Origin: Roseovarius carneus
GTDB taxonomy: Bacteria; Pseudomonadota; Alphaproteobacteria; Rhodobacterales; Rhodobacteraceae
Reading direction: 5' to 3'
NCBI RefSeq assembly: GCF_020141465.1
Contig: NZ_JAHSPD010000001.1
Location: 2,586,374-2,650,373, forward strand
Length of the DNA stretch: 64,000 nt
Shown here: positions 43,466-53,294 of the stretch, one piece after another
How positions within the stretch are numbered: position 1 is the stretch's first letter
How the letters are laid out: every line of letters begins with the position of its first letter
The notes under the pieces: model-generated
The model's database searches: none
The model's input: only the letters and a program-made list of their open reading frames with translations
Told to the model about the DNA's origin: nothing
Translations under genes and position numbers: made by a program

Positions 43466-44914
43466 TCACTCCGGCCATGGCAGGGAGTATGTCTTCACAT
43501 TGGTGAAGAATTTCATCGCCTCGATCACGCCCTCTTTGACACCGTTGCCGCTGTCCTTGATACCGCCAAAAGGCGACATCTCGATGCGGTAGCCGGGTTG
43601 CTCCCAGATGTTGCAGGTGCCCACGTTCAGCCCATTGATATAGGCAATCGCGCGGTTGAGATCGTTGGTGCAGACACCTGAGCTCAAGCCAAATTCCGTC
43701 CCGTTGGAGATCCGCATCACTTCGGCGTCATCATCGGGCACGCGCACGATGGGAATGATCGGGCCAAAAGTTTCTTCCATCACCAGCTCCGACTCGTGCG
43801 GCACATGATCCACCACGATGGGCGGCAGCAAAGCCCCCTCACGGCCCGGATGATAAAGTATCTGTGCCCCCGCCGCCTCGGCCATGAACACGCGACGCTC
43901 AAAAAGCTCCGCCGCCTGGGCGTGGATCACGCAGCCAAGCTCGGTCTCGGGATCTTGCGGATCGCCGAATTTGATCCGCTGCGCCTTTTCCAGCACCAGC
44001 GACACGAAGATATCCGCCACGCTTTCCTGCACCAAAATTCGCTTGATCGCGGTGCAGCGCTGGCCCGAGTTCCCCGTAGCCCCCGCCACCGCAATCGTCG
44101 CCGCGCGGTCCAGATCGGTCTCCGACAAATCATTGCAGATGATCAGCGGATCGTTCCCACCCAGCTCCAGCGCCTGCCGCTTGTAGCCGGCCTTGCTCGC
44201 GATCATCTTGCCCACGGGAACCCCGCCGGTGAAGGTGATGATGTCGATATTGTCATTGGTGATCATCTCGTCACCAATGTCCGCGGGCAGGCCTGTCACG
44301 ACCTGAAACATCTCGGGCGGAAGTCCCGCCTCATAGAGGATATCGGCCAGCGCGATACAAGTCAGCGGCGTCAGCTCCGTGGGCTTGCACACCATGCAAT
44401 TGTTGGTGGCAATCGACGGCGCGATCTTGTGGCTGACCATGTTGAGCGGGTGGTTGAACGGCGTGATCGCCGAGATCGCGCGCACTGGCTCGCGCTTGGT
44501 GTAGATCTTGCGCGCCTTGCCATTATGCGTGAGATCACAGGAGAAAATCTCGCCGTCGTCGTTCATGGATTGCATCGCGGCAAACTGGTAGACGTCCTGC
44601 GCGCGCTTGGTCTCGTAGATCGCGTGCTGGTGACAAATCCCGAGCTCCAGCGTCAGCCATTTCGCGAGATACTCCCGCTTCTCGCCAATCAATTCGCCCG
44701 CGCGGGTCAGGATCTGGCTGCGCTCATACCGCGTGAGCTTTGCTTGATAAGCCGCTGCAATCCCAAACGCTTTTGCCGCATGCTCCGCTGTGCCCGCAGG
44801 CACGGTGCCGATCACCTCATCGGTGTAGGGATAGCGCACCTCGACGACCTTGTCGGTAAAGACAACCTCGCCTCCAATGCGCATGCCCTCATGGCGGATC
44901 TCCTGCCCGCTCAT
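43466..44914 (-). CDS. phnY: Phosphonoacetaldehyde dehydrogenase
   Basis: A 482-residue aldehyde dehydrogenase. It has the catalytic Cys in [12 protein letters not shown] (about C287), the general-base Glu in [11 protein letters not shown] (about E250), the NAD-site block [13 protein letters not shown] and [13 protein letters not shown]. The operon partners PhnW and PhnA identify the substrate as phosphonoacetaldehyde, oxidised to phosphonoacetate with NAD. Its ATG overlaps the phnA stop by four bases, so the two are translated together. Confidence 0.88.
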   Translation of the reverse strand: MSGQEIRHEGMRIGGEVVFTDKVVEVRYPYTDEVIGTVPAGTAEHAAKAFGIAAAYQAKLTRYERSQILTRAGELIGEKREYLAKWLTLELGICHQHAIYETKRAQDVYQFAAMQSMNDDGEIFSCDLTHNGKARKIYTKREPVRAISAITPFNHPLNMVSHKIAPSIATNNCMVCKPTELTPLTCIALADILYEAGLPPEMFQVVTGLPADIGDEMITNDNIDIITFTGGVPVGKMIASKAGYKRQALELGGNDPLIICNDLSETDLDRAATIAVAGATGNSGQRCTAIKRILVQESVADIFVSLVLEKAQRIKFGDPQDPETELGCVIHAQAAELFERRVFMAEAAGAQILYHPGREGALLPPIVVDHVPHESELVMEETFGPIIPIVRVPDDDAEVMRISNGTEFGLSSGVCTNDLNRAIAYINGLNVGTCNIWEQPGYRIEMSPFGGIKDSGNGVKEGVIEAMKFFTNVKTYSLPWPE

Positions 44915-46155
44915 AGCGCCGCCGCCGTTGCGGCATAGAAGAACGCATCAAAGTTGCGCAGCTCGGGCTGGTTTGGCAGGTCGATCACCCGGTTCACGAT
45001 GAAGGGCACTTCCTGCTCGGTCAGGCCCCCGTGACTGCGCAGAGGCTCGTTGAGGGCTGCAAGGTCATGGCGATGCTCGGATGTGCCAAGGGTCATGTTC
45101 TCTGTCGAGATCATCACGATATCACCGATCCGGTCGCCCGGAAGCTCAAACCGCGCCACCGCGTCAGCCTTGTTCATAACGTCTAGGATTTCATCGCGCG
45201 CAGCCAGCCGCTTGATGATGTCTGCCGCATCCGCGCCCTCGGGCAGATAGGCCGTGGCAAAGCTGCCCAGCGCGCCGTGGTGCACAACATAAGGATCGGT
45301 GATGGGCAGGATCACGCGGGCGGCGTCCTTGCCCAGCCATTCATCCATCAGGTCTTGCACGTAGATCACTTTGGGCTCGCCCGCTTCGTCATGCTTGGGC
45401 TTCATCCCGTGATCCGCCGTGACCACGATGGCCGCACCCAGCGCGTCCAGCTCGGCCAGGTATTTGTCGAACATGGCGTAGAAATCCTTCGCGCCCTGCT
45501 GATGCGGCGCGAATTTGTGCTGCACATAGTCGGTGGTCGAGAGATACATCACATCCGGTGCCCACTCCTTGAGGATTTTCACACCGGCGGCGAACACGAA
45601 CTCCGACAGCTCGGCGGAGTAGACCTCCGGCACGTCCATACCCAACCACTCGCTGGCCCGGTCAATGCCGTGCTCGGCCACGGTGGTGTTGGCGGACCGC
45701 TCGCTTGAGAACGCAATCGCGCGGTCCTCGTCGAAGTGCAGCCCCGCCCCCAGAAGCGCGCGCAGCTTGTCCTTTGCGGTGACCACAGCGACCCGCGCAC
45801 CCGCCTCATAGAATTTGGAGAAGATCGTCGGCGCGCGCAGGAAGCGCACATCGTTCATCATCACCTCGGTCTGGGTCTCGGGATCGTAGAGAAAGTTGCC
45901 ACAGATGCCATGCACAGACGGCGGCCGCCCGGTGGCGATCGACATGTTGTTGGGGTTGGTAAAGCTTGGGATCACCGAATGGGCCAGCCTGTCAGTACCC
46001 TCCGCCCGCATCCGTTTTAACGTGGGCATCAGGCCCTCGGCAATGGCCACCTCAAGGTATTCCGGCTCACACCCGTCAAGGCAGATCGCGATGGCGCAGG
46101 TTTTGGGGGCCGGGTATGTGCGGTCATTTGCGGTGACCGGGGATGTGATGGGCAT
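44911..46155 (-). CDS. phnA: Phosphonoacetate hydrolase
   Basis: A 414-residue alkaline phosphatase superfamily hydrolase. The metal site is visible as D27 in [11 protein letters not shown], the Thr nucleophile T66 in SFTNPNNMS, then [25 protein letters not shown] and the late [11 protein letters not shown]. This set is characteristic of PhnA, which cleaves the C-P bond of phosphonoacetate to acetate and phosphate. It is not the unrelated alkylphosphonate PhnA/YjdM protein. AAAAGGA precedes the start. It is the second gene after phnW. Confidence 0.92.
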   Translation of the reverse strand: MPITSPVTANDRTYPAPKTCAIAICLDGCEPEYLEVAIAEGLMPTLKRMRAEGTDRLAHSVIPSFTNPNNMSIATGRPPSVHGICGNFLYDPETQTEVMMNDVRFLRAPTIFSKFYEAGARVAVVTAKDKLRALLGAGLHFDEDRAIAFSSERSANTTVAEHGIDRASEWLGMDVPEVYSAELSEFVFAAGVKILKEWAPDVMYLSTTDYVQHKFAPHQQGAKDFYAMFDKYLAELDALGAAIVVTADHGMKPKHDEAGEPKVIYVQDLMDEWLGKDAARVILPITDPYVVHHGALGSFATAYLPEGADAADIIKRLAARDEILDVMNKADAVARFELPGDRIGDIVMISTENMTLGTSEHRHDLAALNEPLRSHGGLTEQEVPFIVNRVIDLPNQPELRNFDAFFYAATAAAL

Positions 46156-46206
46156 AGGGGTGTCCTTTTGGAATAAACGTCTGTCTCAGGCTGTTCGGCT
46201 ACCGCG

Positions 46207-47394
46207 TCAAGCGGCGAGTTTCTTGCGCTCTTCCAGCGCTTTGGCGGGCGGCGCGGCAGAGACCACGCCCATCTCTGTAAGAGTGTCGCGTGCCGCATCC
46301 GTCACGGCGCGCATCACATATTCGTCCATCTGGCCGATACAGCCAATGCGGAAACTGTCCACCACGGTCAGCTTGCCGGGGTAGATGATGAACCCGCGCG
46401 CCTTCATCGCGTCATAGAAGGTGGCAAAGTCGAACGCCGGATCGGCGGGGCAGAAAAACGTCACGATAATGGGGCTGAGCCAGCGGTCGGCCAGAAGTGT
46501 TTCGAACCCAAGGGCGCGCATCCCGTCCACCATGGTATCACGGTTTTTCGCGTACCGCGCGCCGCGTGCGGCCACGCCGCCCTCGGCCTTGTGCGCGCGC
46601 AGCGCCTCAAGGAAGGCCGCGACCACATGGGTGGGTGGCGTAAAGCGCCATTGCCCGGTTTTCTCCATCGCGGCCCATTGCGCATGGATATCAAGGCTGA
46701 GCGAATGACAATTGCCCTTAGCGCTCTCAAGCGCCGTCTTGCGTGCGATGACGAAGCCGAAGCCCGGCACGCCCTCGATACATTTGTTGGCCGACGAGAC
46801 CATGGCAGTATAACCGATTGTCTCGGCCTCCAGCGGGATTGCGCCAAAGGCCGACATGCTGTCGATCAGCACAGCGCGCCCGGCGGCATGGGCGGCGGCG
46901 GCGATCTCTTCCACGGGGTTGAGGATGCCGGAGCTTGTCTCGCAATGGATGATCAGCACATGGGTGATCGCAGGATCCTCGGCAAGGATCGCGGCCACTT
47001 CGTCACCACGCGGTGGCATATAATCGCCCTTGTCCAAAAGGCGATAGGCGCGTCCCAACACCTCCATCGTCTGTGCTGCGCGCTGGCCATAAGCGCCGTT
47101 CGACAGCACCAGCACCTTGCCGTCCTTGGGCACAAACGTGCCCAGCATCGCCTCCACGAGGTAGCTGCCCGAGCCTTGGATCGGCACGCAATCATAGGCG
47201 TCCGACCCTGGCCCGATCAGATCAAGAAGGCCGCTGCGCATCTCCCGCGTCATGGCGCGGAAATCTTCGTCCCAGCTGCCCCAATCACGTAGCATGGCCT
47301 GCTTGACCGCATAGGATGTGGTCAATGGTCCCGGCGTGAGCAGATAGGGCTCGCCCATCTCTGGGGCAGGAAGGGGGGCGGGGGTGGACGACAT
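46207..47394 (-). CDS. phnW: 2-aminoethylphosphonate:pyruvate aminotransferase
   Basis: A 395-residue class V PLP aminotransferase. The N-terminal LTPGPLTTSYAVKQAMLRDWGSWD is the PhnW signature, the cofactor-binding Lys lies in MVSSANKCIEGVPGFG, and IQGSGSYLVEAML and CETSSGILNP are typical active-site blocks. It moves the amino group of AEP to pyruvate, giving phosphonoacetaldehyde and alanine. GAGGAG upstream gives a good start. It is the first gene of the minus-strand catabolic unit, transcribed divergently from the LysR regulator. Confidence 0.93.
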   Translation of the reverse strand: MSSTPAPLPAPEMGEPYLLTPGPLTTSYAVKQAMLRDWGSWDEDFRAMTREMRSGLLDLIGPGSDAYDCVPIQGSGSYLVEAMLGTFVPKDGKVLVLSNGAYGQRAAQTMEVLGRAYRLLDKGDYMPPRGDEVAAILAEDPAITHVLIIHCETSSGILNPVEEIAAAAHAAGRAVLIDSMSAFGAIPLEAETIGYTAMVSSANKCIEGVPGFGFVIARKTALESAKGNCHSLSLDIHAQWAAMEKTGQWRFTPPTHVVAAFLEALRAHKAEGGVAARGARYAKNRDTMVDGMRALGFETLLADRWLSPIIVTFFCPADPAFDFATFYDAMKARGFIIYPGKLTVVDSFRIGCIGQMDEYVMRAVTDAARDTLTEMGVVSAAPPAKALEERKKLAA

Positions 47395-47460
47395 GGCGCG
47401 CGCTCCTCAGATGGCGTGTATGACGCCTTTCTATGCCGTACGCACCCATATGAAAAATTA

Positions 47461-47473
47461 CTATTTGCAATAG
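47461..47473. promoter_or_regulatory. Dyad CTATT-TGC-AATAG, candidate operator for the LysR regulator
   Basis: A perfect five-base inverted repeat lies between the divergent phnW and lysR-type genes, 66 bases upstream of phnW and 41 bases upstream of the regulator. LysR proteins often bind such dyads in shared promoter regions to activate the catabolic genes and repress themselves. Assignment is by position and symmetry only. Confidence 0.4.
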
Positions 47474-47514
47474 GTCTAGAGGCTGCGCTTATACTTGGCC
47501 AAAAGGAGCCCAAC

Positions 47515-48363
47515 ATGCGTTATAGCCAGATCCGCGCCTTTCACCATGTCGCCATCCATGGCGGCTTTTCACGCGCCGCAGAGGCGCTGTCGCTCACGCA
47601 GCCTGCGGTCTCCGAACAGGTGCGCAAGCTGGAGGTGGATCACGATGTGTTGCTCTTTGATCGCGGCCAGCGGCAAGTCACCCTGACGCAAGCAGGCGCG
47701 CAGCTTTTGATCTGCACCAAGAAGCTTTTCGAGGTGGAGGATGAGATTACAGAAGTCCTCAGCGAGGGGCGCACGGCCCTTGAGGGGCGGCTCAGGATCA
47801 TCGCCGATAGCGCGTTTCACCTCACCACCCGCTTGCGCGCCTTTCGGCAGCGGCATCCAGGCGTCTTTATCTCCCTGCGCACCGGCAATACGGCCCAGAT
47901 CACCCGCGCCTTGCGCAGCTATGACGCGGAGATCGGCGTGGTCGGCGCGAAAGGTCCCGGCGCCGATATGCTGACCCGCGATCTGGGCACCTCACCCATC
48001 GTGGCCTTTGCCGCCCACAGCCTCGCCTTGCCTGCCGCCATGACCTTCGCCGAGATCGCGGCCTACCCCCTCGTGTTCCGCGAGGAAGGCTCCAAAACAC
48101 GGCAGGAGGTCGAGCGCGCGGCCGCCGACGCGGGCCTTCCCCTCACCCCCGCAATTGAGGCCACGGGGCGCGAGGCGGTGCGCGAGGTGGTGGCGGAAGG
48201 CGCAGGTATCGGGTTCGTGTCGCGTGCGGAGTTCGGCCATGACGACCGTCTCGCGCAGATCGAGATCACCGATAGCGACCTCACCATGACCGAAACGCTG
48301 ATTTGCCTGCGCCAACGCCGCGATGTGCGCCTCATTCGAAGCTTCATGGAGATGGACGGCTGA
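47515..48363 (+). CDS. LysR-family regulator of the AEP cluster
   Basis: A 282-residue regulator with an N-terminal winged HTH (AFHHVAIHGGFSRAAEALSL then TQPAVSEQVRKLEVDHDVLL) and a C-terminal LysR substrate-binding domain. AGGAG six bases before the chosen ATG decides the start; 33 upstream codons are open but carry the divergent promoter. It is divergently transcribed from phnW, so it most likely activates AEP degradation genes, as PhnR-type LysR proteins do. The inducer, probably AEP or an intermediate, is not known. Confidence 0.87.
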   Translation: MRYSQIRAFHHVAIHGGFSRAAEALSLTQPAVSEQVRKLEVDHDVLLFDRGQRQVTLTQAGAQLLICTKKLFEVEDEITEVLSEGRTALEGRLRIIADSAFHLTTRLRAFRQRHPGVFISLRTGNTAQITRALRSYDAEIGVVGAKGPGADMLTRDLGTSPIVAFAAHSLALPAAMTFAEIAAYPLVFREEGSKTRQEVERAAADAGLPLTPAIEATGREAVREVVAEGAGIGFVSRAEFGHDDRLAQIEITDSDLTMTETLICLRQRRDVRLIRSFMEMDG

Positions 48364-48455
48364 CAGGCCCGCGCCGCAAACGCGCCACGATCCGGGCATA
48401 AAATTGGGCCAATGGCAGGGTATCCGGGCCGCTACCGCACCGTAATGAGGCCCCT

Positions 48456-48605
48456 ATGCCGCGCCATGCCCGCCTGTTTGAATTGATCCGCCAGCAAAAC
48501 CGCGCCACAGACGTGGCCGCACGCCTCGGGGGCGCACCGCTTGATGATACTACGCTGACAAAGATTGCCCAGCGCGCGGCGGAATCGTGGACAAAACTCT
48601 GTTAA
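48456..48605 (+). CDS. Possible small protein, 49 residues
   Basis: An ATG-to-TAA frame coding [20 protein letters not shown] onward to AESWTKLC. Codon third positions are GC-rich as in neighbouring genes, and a TGAGG lies just upstream. It overlaps the end of the convergent rlmE gene by four bases. No family is recognised and no homologue can be checked here, so it may be a chance frame. Confidence 0.3.
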   Translation: MPRHARLFELIRQQNRATDVAARLGGAPLDDTTLTKIAQRAAESWTKLC

Positions 48606-49339
48606 GGCGTTTCGTCGTCTAGAGCGCCACGGAACCCGGTTGCCACCACGAATTTTTCCGAGCTGTCGGCCCGGCTGCTGGGCGGCTTGACGTTCGCCAC
48701 TTTGGTAAAGCGCTTTTTCAGAAGCTTCTGAAGATCACCCTCCGCCCCGCCCGCAAGTACCTTGGACACGAAGGTGCCCCCCTCTTCAAGCACGTCAAAC
48801 GCGAAATATGCGGCCGCCTCGCAAAGCGATATGATGCGCAGATGGTCCGTCTGCTTGTGCCCCGAGGAGGACGCGGCCATGTCAGAGAGCACCACATCCG
48901 CCTTGCCGTTCAGCCAGAGTTTCACCTGATCATCGGCCCCTTCATCCATGAAATCGAGCACATGAAGCTCCACGCCCGCAATCGGCTCCATCTCCTGCAA
49001 ATCCACACCGAGAATGCGCCCCACCGCCTTGCCCTTCTTATCACCCAGCGCATTGACACGCGGCACCGCCACCTGACACCACCCACCGGGGGCCGCCCCC
49101 AGGTCGACGATCCGTGCGCCCGGCACGAGAAAGCGGAACTTGTCGTCAAGCTCCATGATCTTGAAAGCAGCGCGGCCCCGGTAGCCCTCGTTGCGGGCGC
49201 GGGTGACGTAAGGATCGTTGAGCTGGCGTTGCAGCCAGCGTGTGGACGAAGCCCGCCGCCCGCGCGCCGATTTCACGCGGATCGTGAGGTCACGTTGCCC
49301 GCGCCCCGATGTGTTTTTCCCGTCCGGTCCCTTGGCCAT
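48602..49339 (-). CDS. rlmE: 23S rRNA 2'-O-methyltransferase RlmE (FtsJ)
   Basis: A 245-residue SAM-dependent methyltransferase. The SAM motif is [18 protein letters not shown]. The K-D-K-E catalytic tetrad is visible as K in [14 protein letters not shown] in [13 protein letters not shown] in [11 protein letters not shown] and E in [15 protein letters not shown]. The basic N-terminus and [13 protein letters not shown] match RlmE, which methylates U2552 of 23S rRNA. Its start overlaps the ppx/gppA-type gene stop by one base. Confidence 0.93.
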   Translation of the reverse strand: MAKGPDGKNTSGRGQRDLTIRVKSARGRRASSTRWLQRQLNDPYVTRARNEGYRGRAAFKIMELDDKFRFLVPGARIVDLGAAPGGWCQVAVPRVNALGDKKGKAVGRILGVDLQEMEPIAGVELHVLDFMDEGADDQVKLWLNGKADVVLSDMAASSSGHKQTDHLRIISLCEAAAYFAFDVLEEGGTFVSKVLAGGAEGDLQKLLKKRFTKVANVKPPSSRADSSEKFVVATGFRGALDDETP

Positions 49340-50451
49340 CAGTCTTCCTCATCCTCCAGCACGCCGTCCGCCGACATCTGGGCATATAACATCCCCTCGC
49401 GCAGGCCCCGATCCGCCACCGAAAGCTGATCTGTCGGCCAACAGCGCAAGAGCGCCTGCAAGATCGCAGCGCCTGACATGATAAGCGCCTGACGGTCAAG
49501 GCCAATGCGCGGATCATTGCGCCGCCCTGTGGGCCCGAGGGCGAGGTAATGCCGGATCACCTTGTCGATCTCGTCAGACGTCATGCAGAGCCCGTCCACC
49601 CGGTTGCGGTCGTATCGCTTCAGACCAAGATGGGAGGCCGCGACCGTGGTGACCGTGCCGGAGGTGCCGACGATCTGAAACCCCGCGCGCTTTTGTTCTT
49701 GCTTGTAGGGCGCGAATTCCGCGAGGTTTTCCTCAAAGAACCAGCTCATCAGCGCAAAGCGCGCGCCGTCATCCTCAACGTCCTGAAACTGATCGCGCAG
49801 GGTGGCCACGCCCAAAGGCACCGAGATCCAATCCACCACCTTGGCGCGCGGCACATCATCCGCATCCACATGAAAGCCACCATGCAAGCGCATGATCGCA
49901 CCACGCCGCGCGTCTTGGGGCACATCGCGCAGGTCGATCCACACAAGCTCGGTCGAGCCGCCGCCGATATCGACCACCAAAAGCTGCTCGGTCTGCTTTG
50001 CCACCAATGGCGCGCAGCTGACCACGGCCAGTTGCGCCTCCTCCAGCGGGCTGATCACATCAAGCTTCAGCCCCGTCTCGCGCTTCACCCGCGCCATGAA
50101 GGCCGCGCCATTGGCCGCCCGGCGCGTGGCCTCGGTGGCCACCAGTTGCATCCGGCGCACTTTGTGACGGCGCAGCTTTTGCTGACACACGCGCAGCGCC
50201 TGAATGGTGCGCCCGATAGAGGCTTTGCTCAGATTGCCCGTCCGCTCCAGACCGGCCCCCAGCTGCACAGATTTAGAGAAGCTGTCCACAACACGGAAAG
50301 ACGCGCCACGCGGCTCGGCAATCAGCATTCGGCAACTGTTCGTACCCAGATCGAGCGCCGCATAAAGCGGGGCGCGGCTGGGCGGCTTCGGCGCGGGGCT
50401 CTCAACCGTATCAGGGAACGCGCCCGCACCTTCGGGACGCTTGGGCGTCAT
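49339..50451 (-). CDS. Ppx/GppA phosphatase family protein
   Basis: A 370-residue protein of the actin-like ATPase fold. The phosphate 1 motif is [14 protein letters not shown] (about residue 30), phosphate 2 [16 protein letters not shown] (about 160), with [14 protein letters not shown] between. The family hydrolyses polyphosphate or pppGpp; the short length suggests the catalytic core without the C-terminal HD-like domain of enterobacterial Ppx. GGAGG ten bases upstream supports the ATG; earlier codons lie in an AT-poor promoter region. It is co-transcribed with rlmE. Confidence 0.87.
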   Translation of the reverse strand: MTPKRPEGAGAFPDTVESPAPKPPSRAPLYAALDLGTNSCRMLIAEPRGASFRVVDSFSKSVQLGAGLERTGNLSKASIGRTIQALRVCQQKLRRHKVRRMQLVATEATRRAANGAAFMARVKRETGLKLDVISPLEEAQLAVVSCAPLVAKQTEQLLVVDIGGGSTELVWIDLRDVPQDARRGAIMRLHGGFHVDADDVPRAKVVDWISVPLGVATLRDQFQDVEDDGARFALMSWFFEENLAEFAPYKQEQKRAGFQIVGTSGTVTTVAASHLGLKRYDRNRVDGLCMTSDEIDKVIRHYLALGPTGRRNDPRIGLDRQALIMSGAAILQALLRCWPTDQLSVADRGLREGMLYAQMSADGVLEDEED

Positions 50452-50714
50452 ATTGATACGCCCTCCATTTCGAGTTCTCCCAACGGTATGGGCATCCGCG
50501 CCCATACGCAAGCTCTGGCGGGATTGCGCGGCCCCCCGCACCGGGCCGTGGGTCGTATTTCGGCAATTTGACCGGGGGGAGCCCCGGCACTACGGTTCTC
50601 CCAAGTCGCGCAGCATCGGCGTTCTGTCGGAATTGGAACCTGCCCGCGCCCCGCGCTGCATTAGACAGGGCGAAAGGCGGACCGAAACACACAGGCTTGA
50701 GGGAATCACGAACC

Positions 50715-51011
50715 ATGGTGGATGTCACAATCGTTTACTGGCGCGATATTCCCGCGCAGGTCATCGTCGGCAAGGGCCGACGCGGCGCAAAAAAGCAGCT
50801 GAGCGAGCGGTTCGAGCAGGCGATTGACCGTGCCGCCATGAAAACTGGCGCGGCTGGCACGGATGATTATCTGGCTGAATGGCGCAAAGCCGCCCCCTAT
50901 ACCGTAGAGGGCGATGCGGAAGCCGTGGTCGAGGCCGAGGCCGCGCGCATCGAAGCCGAATATGACCGTGACAAGCTCAAGGCGCTGATCGCCAATGACG
51001 GGCGGGCGTAA
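50715..51011 (+). CDS. Small 'virulence factor' domain protein
   Basis: A 98-residue protein beginning VDVTIVYWRDIPAQVIVGKG, then QLSERFEQAIDRAAMKTG and a charged C-terminal helix. It belongs to the small Virulence_fact (PF13769-type) family, despite the name usually metabolic in context. In this window it precedes a MetF-like reductase and a methyl-THF methyltransferase on the same strand, so a role in folate/cobalamin C1 transfer is likely. The molecular function is not established. Confidence 0.75.
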   Translation: MVDVTIVYWRDIPAQVIVGKGRRGAKKQLSERFEQAIDRAAMKTGAAGTDDYLAEWRKAAPYTVEGDAEAVVEAEAARIEAEYDRDKLKALIANDGRA

Positions 51012-51070
51012 CGCCATTGGGCCGCTCAACACCCTCTGAACCCCAGTCTAAAACCCTATGGGAGGCCGCT

Positions 51071-52003
51071 ATGGCGCTTTTGAATTTCCGCAAACGTGAT
51101 GTGGCCGCAGAGGCGGGGCCGGTGAATGGTGCAATCGAGGCGCTGCTCAAGGATTACTCCATCGAGGTGATGCCCCGCACCGCCGAGAAGGTTGAGGATT
51201 TCCGCGCCCTGCTGCCCGAAGGCACGCGCGTCTATATCGCCCATATCGAAGGCACACCCATCGACGATATGGTCGCCACCGCCAAGCGCCTGAATGAGGC
51301 GGGCTATCCCGTCATGCCGCATTTCCCGGCCCGTATTATCAAGGACCGCGCCACGCTGGTTGATTGGATCGCACGCTATCAAGGGGAGGCGAATGTCGAT
51401 CAGGCACTTCTGCTCGCGGGCGGTGTGGAAAAGCCGCATGGGGACTATGACAGCTCCATGCAGCTGCTCGAATCCGGTGCGTTTGGCGATGCAGGCTTCA
51501 AGCGCCTGCATGTGGCGGGCCACCCCGAGGGCAACCGCGACATTGATCCCGATGGCTCCATGACCAATGTGGACGCGGCGCTGCGCTGGAAACAGGCGTT
51601 TTCCGAAACATCCGACGCCGACATGGCGCTGGCCACGCAATTTGCCTTCGATGCAGGCCCCATCATCAAATGGGCAGACGGTCTCAAGGCAAATGGCATC
51701 GACCTGCCCATCCATATCGGCATCGCGGGCCCGGCCAAACTGCAAACACTGATCAAATTTGCCATCGCCTGCGGTGTCGGCCCCTCGCTCAAAGTGCTGC
51801 AAAAGCGCGCGATGGACGTGACCAAGCTGCTCCTGCCCTATGAGCCGACAGATGTGCTCAGCGAGCTTGCCGCGCACAAGGCGGCGCACCCGGATTTCGG
51901 CATCACCCATGTGCATTTCTTCCCCCTCGGTGGCATAAAGGCCAATGCCGAATGGGCCATCAAAAACGGCGGCGCCTCGGGCGTTCCCGCCGACCTTTCC
52001 TGA
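51071..52003 (+). CDS. Methylenetetrahydrofolate reductase (MetF-like)
   Basis: A 310-residue TIM-barrel enzyme of the MTHFR family. Features include an early EVMPRTAEKVEDFRALLP, VMPHFPARIIKDRATL, GVEKPHGDYDSSMQLLESG, VAGHPEGNRDIDPDG and ATQFAFDAGPIIKWADGL. It differs from canonical enterobacterial MetF, being more like the divergent alphaproteobacterial type. GGGAGG lies upstream of the start at MALLNFRKRD. It would supply methyl-THF to the methyltransferase encoded just downstream. Confidence 0.85.
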   Translation: MALLNFRKRDVAAEAGPVNGAIEALLKDYSIEVMPRTAEKVEDFRALLPEGTRVYIAHIEGTPIDDMVATAKRLNEAGYPVMPHFPARIIKDRATLVDWIARYQGEANVDQALLLAGGVEKPHGDYDSSMQLLESGAFGDAGFKRLHVAGHPEGNRDIDPDGSMTNVDAALRWKQAFSETSDADMALATQFAFDAGPIIKWADGLKANGIDLPIHIGIAGPAKLQTLIKFAIACGVGPSLKVLQKRAMDVTKLLLPYEPTDVLSELAAHKAAHPDFGITHVHFFPLGGIKANAEWAIKNGGASGVPADLS

Positions 52004-52024
52004 CCTCCCCTCAAAGGACCTTCC

Positions 52025-53083
52025 ATGACGCGCACCATCGTCGAGAGCAAAACGAAAACCGCCATCATCGGCTTTGATCAGCCCTTCTGCGTGATCGGCG
52101 AGCGGATCAATCCAACGGGGCGCAAAAAGCTCGCGGCCGAGCTTGAAGCCGGGGATTTCTCCACCATTGAATCCGATGCGGTGGCGCAGGTCGCCGCTGG
52201 GGCCACGGTGCTCGATATCAATGCGGGCGTGGTCTACAACTCCAACCCCAATCCCAACGAGACAGAGCCGCCCTTGATGACCAAAGTGGTTGAACTGGTT
52301 CAGGGTCTCGTTGATGTGCCGCTGTGCATCGACAGCTCGGTGCCTGCGGCCTTGGAGGCGGGGCTCATGGCGTGTGAGGGCCGGCCCCTGTTGAATTCGG
52401 TGACGGGCGAGGAAGACCGGCTCGAATTTGTCCTGCCTTTGGTTAAGAAATACAACGTGCCCGTCGTGGCCATCTCCAACGATGACACCGGGATTTCCGA
52501 GGACCCCGCTGTCCGCTTTGAGGTTGCCAAGAAAATCGTGCAACGCGCCGCCGATTTCGGCATCCCCGCGCATGATATCGTGGTCGATCCCCTCGTCATG
52601 CCCATCGGTGCGATGGGCACGGCGGGTTTGCAGGTCTTCACCCTCGTGCGGCGCTTGCGCGAGGAGCTGGGCGTGAACACCACCTGCGGCGCATCCAATA
52701 TCAGCTTCGGCCTGCCCAACCGCCACGGCATCAACAACGCGTTTTTGCCCATGGCCATGGGCGCGGGCATGACATCTGCGATCATGAACCCCATCGCCCT
52801 GCCCGTGAAACAGGCCGAGATGGAGGCGAAAAAGCTTGAGATCGCCGCCGCTGGCCTCATGATCCCCGACGATATGGATGACGAGACCTTCTGCCAGCTT
52901 TTCGGTCTCGGCTCGACAAAGCCAAAGGCGGGCAAAGAGATGGAAGCGATCCTCGCCGCCAATTTCCTGACCAACAATGACCCGCATGGCGGCAACTGGA
53001 TCGAATTCAACAAGGTCGCCCCCAAAGCCGGGCAAGAAGGCCGGGGCCGCGCCGGCCGCACCGGCGGTCGCCGGCGGCGCTGA
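52025..53083 (+). CDS. Methyltetrahydrofolate:corrinoid methyltransferase, stand-alone pterin-binding domain
   Basis: A 352-residue pterin-binding TIM barrel. FCVIGERINPTGRKKLAAEL near residue 20 is the pterin-site signature, with LDINAGVVYNSNPNPNETE, CIDSSVPAALEAGL and the later TTCGASNISFGLPNRHG. It corresponds to the folate domain of MetH but lacks cobalamin and homocysteine domains. The C-terminus adds an Arg/Gly-rich tail (GRGRAGRTGGRRRR). It follows the MetF-like gene by about 20 bases. It fits the split methionine synthase described for roseobacters. Confidence 0.85.
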   Translation: MTRTIVESKTKTAIIGFDQPFCVIGERINPTGRKKLAAELEAGDFSTIESDAVAQVAAGATVLDINAGVVYNSNPNPNETEPPLMTKVVELVQGLVDVPLCIDSSVPAALEAGLMACEGRPLLNSVTGEEDRLEFVLPLVKKYNVPVVAISNDDTGISEDPAVRFEVAKKIVQRAADFGIPAHDIVVDPLVMPIGAMGTAGLQVFTLVRRLREELGVNTTCGASNISFGLPNRHGINNAFLPMAMGAGMTSAIMNPIALPVKQAEMEAKKLEIAAAGLMIPDDMDDETFCQLFGLGSTKPKAGKEMEAILAANFLTNNDPHGGNWIEFNKVAPKAGQEGRGRAGRTGGRRRR

Positions 53084-53103
53084 ACGGCACGCCAGACCGG
53101 ATC

Positions 53104-53136
53104 AAGGGCCTCGCTTTCGGCGGGGCCTTTTAATTT
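53104..53136 (+). terminator. Intrinsic terminator after the methyltransferase gene
   Basis: GGGCCTCGC and GGCGGGGCC pair around a TTTC loop and lead into CTTTTAATTTT. The hairpin is about 20 bases past the stop of the methyl-THF methyltransferase gene and should end that transcript. Confidence 0.8.
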
Positions 53137-53294
53137 TATAGAGGCTTGAGTTTAAATGAAAAGAGGAGGCTACTAACGCCCCCCGATGAAGTTTTGCAGT
53201 TAGGCTTACTTTGTGTGAGATCGTCCGATTTTGGAATGCGGCCTGAACGCTGTCCAGAGCGAGCCCATCCGCCCCGTGATCTAAAAATCTTTTC

